Source: Chytridium lagenaria
Taxonomy: Eukaryota; Chytridiomycota; Chytridiomycetes; Chytridiales; Chytridiaceae
Direction: 5' to 3'
Assembly: GCA_025449115.1 (NCBI GenBank)
Contig: JAHLKC010000029.1
Coordinates: forward strand, 62,001-126,000
DNA: 64,000 bases
Positions 1-9,200 of the stretch are shown in pieces. Within the stretch, counting starts at the first letter, position 1; the number at the start of each line of letters is the position of its first letter. A program made the translations under genes and the position numbers. The notes under the pieces are model-generated. The model saw only the letters and a list, made by a program, of their open reading frames with translations, ran no database searches and was not told the DNA's origin.

Positions 1-310
1 GGGGATAGGTGGTGGCAATGTTGTCTCTGTTGTCGGTGGGATAGGAGACGTCGTAGATGTTGCAGGAGGAAGATCTCCACCGACTCTTAAGAAGATCTCA
101 TCAGGCAATGACACTGCAACCGAAAGCCATCCAAGTACTCTATAAAGTCATTAATCACCTGAACCGGACGGTCTCACCATGTCAAAACTCCTTCAAACAA
201 ACTCACCCTCCATCCCCGATATGTTCAAACGAAAAGTCTTCCTCGAATATAGCTTTCAACGCTACCAATTCATCTTCAAGTTCAGGAGCCGTGGTGACGG
301 TGGGCGTCAT
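1..310 (-). CDS. RWD-domain protein, 3' part cut off by window edge
   Basis: The gene reads leftward from an ATG at 310. Exon 1 (310-207) encodes an acidic start typical of RWD/GI domains, with the motif ELEDELVALKAIFEEDF, equivalent to the family's E-x-E-A-L-x-x-I-(Y/F)-x-x-(D/E)-F signature. A GTGAGT donor at 206-201 and a CTTTATAG acceptor ending at 140 bound a 67-bp intron. Exon 2 continues in frame with a strand and the motif SLPDEIFLRV, then a Thr/Pro-rich linker that runs off the edge. RWD domains bind partners in ubiquitin E3 ligases (RNF14, RNF25), GCN2/GCN1 regulation and TORC1 regulators (WDR59-type). Which of these it is cannot be decided, because everything after the domain lies outside the window. 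Confidence 0.6.
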
Positions 311-469
311 GGTTTGTAACGATCGTACTTCTGTGAGCCTTTGCCAAATTTACAGATGGTGGACTTTTTTTCGACATGCATGGTTTTAAATTTGACGTGG
401 GTCATGATCCAAAAAACCATGGATCTTTATATTTCACCGCATATACTGCGGTAGGATATCATTACCATG

Positions 470-1065
470 CAGCAACTCCGCCTCTTCCACCCTCCTCTCT
501 GCCTCTTCCCAAACATATTCCTCAACACATCCACCGCCACAAGAATGACCTTTCTCGCATTCGGGTGGTCAATCCCCAACTCCATCAATTGTAAGAAGAA
601 TAAATCAACCATGCAAAGACGTACCTCTTAATATGTTGACAGTTTTGCGGTGGTGGTGTAGAAATGGGGCGGGACACACGAATGGCGAGGGAAATGTGAT
701 GATACGGGAGTCGCGACGGGGTGGAGAGGAGGTGGTGTTGTACGTTGAGGTGGTGAAGGAGTTTCAGCGTGGATTTGGTTGTAATGTTGCATGTGAGGAG
801 AGTGGGGTTGAGAAAGCTGTAGGTTGACTGGTGATGATGGAGTTTCAGCGTATATAAGGTTGCATGTGAGGAGAGTGGGGTTGAGAAAGCTGTAGATTGA
901 CTGGTGATGGTGGAGTTTCAGCGTGGATTTGGTGGTTGTAAGGTTGCATGTGAGGAGAGTGGGGTTGAGAAGCTGTAGGTTGACTGGAATGAGTTGGGAG
1001 ACGCGGGGGATGACGAGGAGCTGGGATGATGGCTTGTTGTGTTGTTTGTTGTTGTGTGAATGCAT
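470..1065 (-). CDS. Possible Ser/Pro/His-rich hypothetical protein
   Basis: Weakly supported. Reading leftward, a Ser/Pro/His-rich segment is encoded over the tandem repeat at 758-990. It is followed by a plausible donor (AAGAG|GTACGT near 617) and an exon near 575-470 with a charged helix-like stretch, ELGIDHPNARKVILVAVDV. The start and the 3' end are unclear and the reading frame changes within the repeat. No family is recognised. The charged helical exon is the best evidence of real coding; the repeat-encoded part may be chance. Confidence 0.25.
758..990. repeat. Three-copy imperfect tandem repeat, unit about 73-81 bp
   Basis: Three successive units begin GGAGTTTCAGCGT (near 758, 839 and 912), each containing GCATGTGAGGAGAGTGGGG and ending AGCTGTAG(G/A)TTGACTGG. 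Differences are a few substitutions and short indels, which suggests recent local duplication. On the minus strand it reads as a Ser/Pro/His/Leu-rich peptide repeat. Confidence 0.85.
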
Positions 1066-1079
1066 ATAGCCTTTATTGT

Positions 1080-2051
1080 GGATGGGATCGTTTGAGCTTT
1101 GTTAGAGGACGAGTGATGGTTCATTCTTGTGATTACTATGAATTTTAGTGGATTGCTTTGACGTAATAAATTCAGTTTGCGCCAAATCCATCCTTCTTTA
1201 CTGTAATATTGAATATTTGAAAGTCGCAATCGGTGTTTTTATTTTCTTGCGCTTCATCACACTTACAGTCCGCAGCAATTCATCAAATAGTTTGGGGCCT
1301 GAGTACTCTCTATGCCATGAATTTGGGGGGGTGAAGACAGCTGTTGGGGAATTGTCGTTGAGGAAATTGTCAGTTGCAGTGTAGGTTCACGTAATAAATA
1401 ACACTGGATGACAAAACAATAATAAAAAAAAATGGTCACATTATTAGTCTTATCGTGCATGTTAGGCTTAAAGGGTAATTGCTTATATTTCACGAGACAT
1501 TAAGATCTCGATGACAGCTTTTTAGCGTCCCGGTCAACCAAAACAAAAAACCACGATAAAATAATTAAAGTTGAGCAATATATTACGATTTCTTTACATT
1601 CTCTATACGAAACGGGCGGGGTGTGAACAAAACAATAATAAAGGAAAACCCAAGAGGTAAAAGAATGTTTTCTCGCACAAAATAAAAAAGAGTATCCAAA
1701 AAAAAGCCCAACGATCATTTGAAACCAAAGGACCAACGATCATTTGAAACCAAAGAAGAAATGGGGGGAAAGCACCAACACAAGATCTAAAAGATGGGAC
1801 AAGACGTAAGATAGAAAAGGGCGTGGACAATTAGATGTATAGTAATATCAACGATGGAGGGGAAAACATTAAGGTAATCAACAAGGGGTTTAAAAAGTAG
1901 ATATAGGAAGGTGAAAAGGGGGGGGGGGTCATGCTATTTATATAAAAAACTTAGTATAACATGCAATGAAGGGGTAAAGGAATCTTGGGGTGGGCTTGAA
2001 ACGGATCCCTTTTCCTCCATGCGTAACAAATAGGGTCTACGCATCCAGGAT
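1080..2051. other. Intergenic, no gene recognised
   Basis: Short open frames on both strands lack domains, codon bias and splice context. A 27-bp direct duplication (ACGATCATTTGAAACCAAAG, twice, at about 1709-1757) and a G-run at 1919-1929 are present. The part nearest 2051 is probably the 3' UTR of the wall-protein gene. Confidence 0.5.
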
Positions 2052-4160
2052 CTAGAACATGGCAAGCATAGCCGACACGGAGGCAACAGCGATGGCCATG
2101 GCAATGCTGAAGACCGAGACGGAGCGCGAAGAAGCGTTGGGCTTGACCGTAATGGGGTTGGTGGGGATAACGCCGCCGGTAGGGCTAGGGCTGGGGCTAG
2201 GGTTGGCGTTGGGGTCGCCGGGGTTCTCCACGGTTGGGAGCTCACTTGCGGGAAGGGTGGAGGCGGCTTCAATCTTGGTGAGAAGGGTTGACATGACATT
2301 GGTGAAGGTGGTGGCAAGGTCATTGAAGTTGAAGTTGTTCTCAACGTATTTGAGACCGTTTGCCAAGGTGATCAACATCTTGCTTGAACTTTGACGACGG
2401 ACAAGAGCGGCGGTGGGTGCGTCATCAACAAATTGACCAGTTGCGATGATAGCACCTGCGGCGTCCTTGAAGCTGATGAGGAGGGAGTGGTGTCAATGTC
2501 AATGTTGAAGGACGCTCCGTTCACGGTGGCTGGAACATTGAAGACTGGGGGGGTAGCACCGTTGGATCCAACAGGGATCGTGAAGGGAAGGGTGGTCACT
2601 GGCTTCAGAGCGGCAATAGCGTTGGCTGTAAGGAAACCAAGAGCAGCAGCAGCAGCACCTGCACCAGATCCCGTTCCAACCACCGGGCTGGGTGAGGGAC
2701 CAGGAGCGACGACTGTAGTTCCATTAGCAACGTAGTAGTGGTTCTAACGGAGGGGACACCAGTGGCAGCGGTGGCAGCGGTGACAGCAGTGACAGCAGTG
2801 ACAGCAGTGGTAGCAGCAGAGCCAGATCCCCCAGATCCCCCAGAGCCACCAGAGCCACCAGCTGCGCGGGAGGACGATGCAGCGGCAGAGGGGTTGATTG
2901 CTGAGGCAGCGACTCCAGTTGAGCTACGGCTGGGCACAGGAGATGGACGGCTGGTGGGGACTCCGGGGCGAGCGGAAGAGGTGGAGGGGGGTGGGCCAAC
3001 AATGCGCGACGATGTCGAAGTAGCACGCGACGTCGAAGTAGCGCGCGACGATGTCGAAGTAGCACGCGACGTCGAAGTAGCACGCGACGACGCCGACGAG
3101 ATGCGTGAAGAGGTGGTTGTTGGACGCGACGAGGTGGTAGCTGGGCGCGAAGTTGAAGGAGCAGGGCGACTGGAACTACGTGACGAGCTGGAACTTGGGG
3201 GAGGAGGGTGGTCCCTTGAAGAGCTGTGAGGGGGTGGGTTTGACGAGGTCGGCGCGGGAGGGGCGGATGACGTACTAGAGGTCGGCGCAGGAGGAGCGGA
3301 TGACGAACTAGAGGTCGAAGCGGGAGGGGCGCTTGACGAGCTGGAGGTAGGCTCGGGAGGGGCGCTTGACGAACTGGAGGTCGACGAAGTAGTCGTCACG
3401 GGGGCTCCCGTTGATGTTTGCTGGGCAGAATGCGACGACGTGGTGGAGGTCTCAGTAGCCACCATGGAAGAAGAAGTTCCCGTCACAGCGTTCCTCTCGT
3501 AGATATGCACAAGGGCGTGGCCCTCAATCTCCCCCTATTTCGATTAGGAATAATAAGGTTAGCAACATTCTCATCTGAGGTCGGATTGTCAAAGATTGCC
3601 AAAATAATTATAGGGCTGACAGGTGGTATGCCTAAACAAAGTAGAAAGAGACAGGCGACGGCCTTCATGAAAACAGCAGCTACGTACACATTTGATTCCA
3701 CAAGCAGTCTCAACACGAGCAATACAGCGGCTAGACCATTCGTTCTCACAGCCAGATTCCTTGGAGATAACCTCGGCAGCGCAACGGTCACAGGTAGCGT
3801 CCAAACCAGAACCGATCTCGCAAACACTGTGGTGACAGTTTCGGCTGTAGGGAAAGAAGTCCTTCTATAGAGGGGTAAAAACCATATCAGTCAGTGATGG
3901 ACTCCATGCTCATCAAACACGAATAAAGAAGAGGACAATATCACTTACACATTCGCCGCCGTTCTGCTGGTATCTTCCAACGCACAACTCGTCCCACATG
4001 TAGAGGTCGCAGTAGGGGTCGTTGACTCTCTTGGCGTCGGAACAGGTCAAGGCTGCACCGACTGTGCAAGGGCTGTGAGCGCAGTCATCGGCAACAACAC
4101 TGGCGGCCGTTGCCGCCACGATTAGGGCAATGGACTGAAGCAAAAAAAACTGAGCTGCAT
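2052..4160 (-). CDS. Secreted, GPI-anchored Ser/Thr/Pro-rich cell-wall protein with paired Cys-rich modules
   Basis: Exon 1 (4160-3949) encodes a hydrophobic signal peptide and a first Cys module: CAHSPC, a DPYC step, a WD and later Cys residues. Exon 2 (3864-3688) holds a second module with the same order (C-H-H-S-V-C, ATCDRC, ENEW, then CGIKC). Exon 3 starts at 3534 and encodes a long Ser/Thr/Pro stalk with repeats (SSSSAPPAPT, RATSTS) and a GGSGGSGG linker. It ends in an Asn-Ala-Ser-Ser omega-like site and a hydrophobic tail, SVFSIAMAIAVASVSAMLAMF less its last residue, as in GPI signals. Introns have GTAAGT and GTACGT donors. The ATG at 4160 joins the signal peptide only if the A-run at 4142-4149 is one base longer. 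Further one-base breaks lie near 2735 and 2480. The role is inferred as wall structure or adhesion; the Cys module occurs in many secreted chytrid proteins. Confidence 0.7.
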
Positions 4161-4424
4161 TCTCGTCGCTTGTTTGGAGTAACTTGGGTAAAGTAGGGTG
4201 AGTTTACAGGGGTTAGGAGAGGCGAGGCACTGGGATCAAGGCGTCGCCGAGGGCGTTCAGGGAGGGCAGAGGCTGCAGGGGAACGTGAGTTCTTGGTCAA
4301 GAAAAAAAAATAGAAGAAGGGGGCGGAGAGAAAAGAATATGTTCTTGTTGTCAACAAAGCTGCTTTCAGGAGGAAGAGAAAAAGTTATTGAGTGTAGCAT
4401 AAAAGTGGGTCGGAAGAACGGGAT

Positions 4425-4587
4425 TTACCTCTTCCCCACGGATTGCCGTGAGCGATCTTTGCCCATTGCCTTCAGCACAATGCAAACAACCATGATTGCC
4501 ACCAATAGAGCGAAAGAGCTGGCGCTGAGGAAGCGTTAACAGGGGAGTTTAGGTCAACATACTCCTTCCATTTTCGGGGATCACCGC
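4425..4587 (-). CDS. Possible small single-span membrane protein
   Basis: Two overlapping frames joined by one indel encode RKWKEYVDLNSPVNASSA followed by a membrane span SFALLVAIMVVCIVLKAMG and a basic tail ending VGKR before TAA. No clear ATG is visible and upstream sequence contains AATAAA, so this could be the last exon of a longer gene or chance. The sequence pattern (soluble N terminus, one span, basic end) resembles small ER or mitochondrial membrane proteins, but no family is recognised. Confidence 0.22.
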
Positions 4588-4635
4588 TTTTGTTTGTTTT
4601 CAATCACGTTGTTTATTACAAAACAATGCGACGGA

Positions 4636-4869
4636 CTACATAAATACACACATATTAATATTACAGTTATTGGTGGAGAGTAACCGAAAGGCTTTTGAAG
4701 CAAGCCGCAAGACGCACGCCGCAACGATTCCCCCAGCTCCCACCCACTGTTTTTTTATACTTCCATCAGCATGGATATTCACGATAAGCTCAGGTCCCTT
4801 TAGGTATATGAATGGCGTCCCTAACATGATCTCAAGATTCGGATGTTTGGGACCCGAAGGCGCCAACAC
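4636..4869 (-). CDS. Hypothetical short protein or 3' exon
   Basis: An open frame of 77 codons encodes a Pro/Gly-rich start (APSGPKHPNLEIMLGTPF), a beta-like middle (YLKGPELIVNIHADGSIKK) and a hydrophobic/basic end. The frame has no ATG at its upstream end; the first internal ATG is 14 codons in, so an upstream exon or a frame break is likely. An AATAAA signal lies just downstream at about 4605-4610 on this strand, which supports a real transcript end. No family is recognised. Confidence 0.3.
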   Translation of the reverse strand: MLAPSGPKHPNLEIMLGTPFIYLKGPELIVNIHADGSIKKQWVGAGGIVAACVLRLASKAFRLLSTNNCNINMCVFM

Positions 4870-5059
4870 TGCTGAGACTAGGCCATAACGCTACTGTATT
4901 AATAAAAACCATTTGAAAAAAAAAAAAAAGTGTTTTATTATTATTATTAGTGTTGAAAAAAGCTACTGGAAAAAAAAGGAATGCAACTTTGGACATTCTT
5001 CATCGCCGTCGCCCACTCTCCTTTCAATATTTGCTTTTGTTCTGGTGCCCGTCTCAGCC

Positions 5060-5877
5060 ATGGCAGAAACTCCTCCTCCGTTTGCCGCTCATGTCCTCCT
5101 ACCATAATCCTCATCCGTCATGGCGAGAAGCTTCTGTGGCCTCATGGTGCCCATCCAGAGAAGGGCGCTAAGGCTCTGTATGTGGACAATCACTTACTAA
5201 GCGGGAAGGGTCAGGAGCGATCGCATGCACTTGTTGGCTACTTTCTCCATCGTAGGGAGATGCAAAGCATTCTATCCAATCACCTCTCGCTGCCATTTTT
5301 GCACAAGGGGTGGATAAGGACGGGAATGGCAAGTCGCTTCGTCCGAGACAGACAGTGGAACCTCTTGCATGGATTCTAGCAGCGGCTCCAGGATTCGTTG
5401 GAGGAAAGTCAACCACACGGGCCGCCTCGCAAACCTGGAAGTGCCAACTTCATCCAATAAGTCGCCCTCACTGGTTACTGATGGCTCTGAAGGCGACCTC
5501 TCTGGAATCCTCATCGAGTTTAAGAAGAATGATGCTATGAAAATGGTAGAGATGTTAACGAGATCTGGAGATTTTTCTGGGCACACCGTTATCGTTTCAT
5601 GGTCCCATCAGCAGCTACCCGCATTGGCTGCGGCCTTGGGTGTTCCTAAGCATCAAGTTCCACCCAAGTGGGGAAAACGATACGATGTGACCTGGGTTTT
5701 GGAGCCAGTTGGCTTTACAAAGGCATCCTCAACCACCTCTTCAAGACCACACATGAAGTTAACGCAATTGCACAACGGCTTGTTTATGGCGATCAGGACA
5801 CAGTCTTTGATGTCAAGGACGGATTTCAACACAATCCTGAAGACATTCTCTCAGCTGATGATGAGGACGAGGATTGA
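5060..5877 (+). CDS. Histidine phosphatase superfamily protein, frame-broken
   Basis: The catalytic RHGEK motif follows a beta strand (TIILIRHGEK), as in the phosphoglycerate-mutase-like fold with a phosphohistidine intermediate. It is followed by LSGKGQERSHALVGYFLHR, the usual second family block. Downstream segments HTVIVSWSHQQLPALAAALG (the second catalytic His region) and QRLVYGDQDTVFD complete a single-domain protein of about 260 residues ending in an acidic tail. At least three one-base frame changes occur (near 5097, at the CC of 5283-5284, and between 5395 and 5415), with another near 5700. The ATG at 5060 (MAETPPPFAAHVLL) needs the first correction. Either a pseudogene or a consensus with missing bases. 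The substrate is unknown. Confidence 0.6.
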
Positions 5878-6228
5878 ACGTTGAATTCTGAAGGATGGCC
5901 TTTTCGCCACTTTTTTTATTTTCTTTACTGGTGCAAGCGCAATTAGATACCCAAAAAATAAAGTGCGGCATCCTCATATTGCCAGTGAAGGTACGGCTGG
6001 TCTACCCTGTGTTCTTGGTCCATTTTCTATATAGGCTCAATTAATTCTTACACTATGAACAACACACGAACACAAACATTTTCCATGGCCAGACAAGTCT
6101 GTGCTCGTGTTGACGCGAGCACAAAGTTGGTGCTCAAAAACACAACATAAAAGGCCAAAAGATCACATCAACACTCCCCAAATTTCTTACTTCTTCTCTT
6201 TGATAGTGAAGAAGTGAGAGCATCAAAG
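5878..6228. other. Intergenic region upstream of the multi-TIR gene
   Basis: No coding signal. It holds the probable 3' UTR of the phosphatase gene, with AATAAA near 5957, and the promoter region of the TIR gene, including an 8-bp perfect inverted repeat at 6100-6123. Confidence 0.5.
6100..6123. promoter_or_regulatory. Perfect 8-bp inverted repeat upstream of TIR gene
   Basis: TGTGCTCG, an 8-base spacer, then CGAGCACA, centred about 118 bp before the TIR gene start codon. It could be a dimeric transcription-factor site or a transcript hairpin. There is no second copy in the region, so function is speculative. Confidence 0.3.
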
Positions 6229-9200
6229 ATGAGTTTTTTCAAGCGCAAGATGTTGGGCAAAGACAACTCGAGGCGATCGTCAATTTCTTCAACCACTTCT
6301 TCTATCGATTTGGTCACATCCCCGTCAATGTCAGAGGCATCCTTAGCTCCCACACAAAGGATGGAACCGGCGCCGAGGTTAATTAGCGTGAAGCTTCGCC
6401 TCGGTGGCCAGGAGAAGATCGCATATTTACCCATCCAAGCCACGCTCAGAAGACTCGTCATGCTTGCGGAAGATGAGTTTAGAATGCCTGACTGTTTTGA
6501 AATGAAAATTAAGATCTCGGATCAAACCGAGACATTAGCGACGAAGCCACTATGTCGCAAATTGTATTGGCCCCAAATGAAGAAATTCAGTTGTTCGAGC
6601 GGAACCTGAAACCGATTCCGACGTCCTCGCATGCTCCACTTAACGATCAACGACCCTCTACAGTTCACTCAAAAGCTGATCAGGAGTCTATTTATGAAGA
6701 GGATGGGGACGAGACAATCAAGAAAAAGCACGTATTCATATCGTATACTTGGGCGAATTCTGCGGCGGCCATAAAGACTCAACGCGATTACTCCAAAACC
6801 GCCTTAAGAAATGCGGGTGTATTTGATCCCAGGGAATTGGCCATTCACTTGAAGGTATAGCCGTGTATGCACTTATTCCGGCCTCCTGACTTTCTTTTAT
6901 AGAATCATTGCACGCTTCCTGTGTGGATAGATTATGAAAATATATCGGCCGGAGGTGGGGTTGTCTTCCTAGATATTTAACTCATACGCTTCAGGACGGG
7001 ATCCGCTTTTCAAGGAAATCACCAATGCTTTAAATCAAGGTAAACTTTTTGTCCTTTTTGAACTAATGCTGCTTTTGTTCAGCTTACTTTGCTGTTTTAT
7101 GCGTTTCTACTCAATACGACGCTTCCGAAAATTGTAATAAGGAATTACACTATATTTTGAAGAACAAAATTCCTTTTGTTGTTTTGGTAAGAGATGGTAG
7201 TTTCGTTTAAATCTACAGTGTCTACAAACTCACCTCTTCCCAGTCTGTTGGTCGAAAAGGAAATCGCAAGCACTGCAACCAGATCTGTAGGTTTCCACTT
7301 TTCTCTCAAGAAATCTACGAAGATTGCGAGGACGAAATTGCGAGCTATAAAGTACAGGCAATCGCCAACGCTATCGACAAGCGGCTTCGAGTTGTTTATC
7401 CGAAATCAATTTTCTCGGAAAGACGGTACAACCGACTGCAATCACGCCGTCACCCGAAGTGAAAGCGACTAAAGTTATTGATACCGATCCCCTTTCTAAA
7501 GTTACGAAGGGTGATAGGCTCGAGGCTTTGTTTCAAATATCCAACGAGTACGCTGATCGCGAGCGTTTTTTTTCCTCTGGTTACCATTGGGAAATGGTTG
7601 AAGTCATTGAGGTGAATTCAAACACTAAAGCGTTTTTACTAAAGTGGTTAGAACATGGGAAAAGTCGAAGTCAGTTTTCCTCAGATATTGGATAGAGATG
7701 ACATTGAGGACCGCTCAATTCACGTAGAACAGAAAGCAAAATTAGTATATAAGTTCCTCGTCAAGCGCTTCGCGTTTTACGCACCAAAAATGTCTGGTCT
7801 TCTAACCCTGTTGATATGGTCACCAATACGGCCGACAACTGGCTTTTACAAGCCGAAGCAACCGCCGAAGTCATCTCCCTAGACTGCCGATTTCCGCAGA
7901 TATCGGTTTCGTTCGATGATTACGACCTACGCCCACACGATTCCGTGGAGGTGAAGGTTTATTCCTACAATAGTGGAACTTACTGGTGGATGCCTGGAAC
8001 AGCTTCTGTTCCTTTTGCTATGAGCGGCAGTAGTGTTGCTGTGAGGTACGGCTATGCCTCCCTACCAACGTTACGGACCAAAACTACGCAAGGCACCTTC
8101 TTTTCGACAAGGATCGTCAAGAGTATATTCCAGGTGCTGATCCTCCTCCGCGGCCTGTTTCTCGAATTCAGGTCAGGCATTTGCCGCACGGCTGCTTGAG
8201 GCTATTTGAGAGACTTCGAGGCGATTTTTCTGATGACGACATACTCTCTCCTGCGTTGGCGCGGCTTACTTAAGGTCGTTGCAATTTACAAAGGAAGAAT
8301 TGAGCTGTCCAATCTACATTAGCGTCCCGGAAACGAAGACGTATCTGTATTTGATCAAACAATTAAACTCTCTCGGTTTCACGATTTTAAACAGAGTGGT
8401 GAGCCTCATTCTTCTTACTGTAATTTCTTAACAGATCAAATGCGCAATATTGTTTAGAATGGGTATTCGTCATCAACTGGTTATCAAATGATGCTTGGAA
8501 GTAAGTTTTTAATTCTGTCTTTTTTTTCTGTTTCGCTTGCTCATATAGCTTTTAGGTTGCCTTGCGATATTGTGTTTTAAGAACGACTACAAGGATGATC
8601 CGCTCTGCATGAGTTTTTTCAAGCTTCTTTACAACCTCCGAATCCCCATTATTCCTATGCGAATGAAGGCTGAGGACCAGTGGGATCCATCTGCCGTGGC
8701 GTGTTTTGGAATGGCTCCACAGCTCAATTACATCGATCTCCCAAAGGTTACCATACTTTTTATCCGTAGCTAAGCATAATTTAGTTTGGTCGTTGGCCTT
8801 TCAATATCTTCGTCCTGCTTCACCACATTAAGAAGATTCTCTCCGGCGTTAACTTCAATAAAGGCCCTATGCCTGGATCCCGCCCACCACCCCCAGAACT
8901 CGGCGACATGAGTCTTGTGGTGACAAGTCGCGTCCCTCCAACCACTGACATCCGTGTGGCCGAGCCTGGCAGCGTTGTAGAAGTATGTATGCCCGTTAAA
9001 GTGGGAAATCGATGGGAACCGTCGTTTCCTCTCCGCCTTCTCGATAAAGCAAGCTCTGTGTTTATTTCGTACGCTTGGAAAACGAGTAAACTCGCACAAA
9101 GAGACATAGCGAAGAGCTCCGATATACATTCGAATTTAGATGAATCGGCCTGCGGGCGTGTCGATCCGAGGGAAATTCATAAATGGATGAAGCAGACGGA

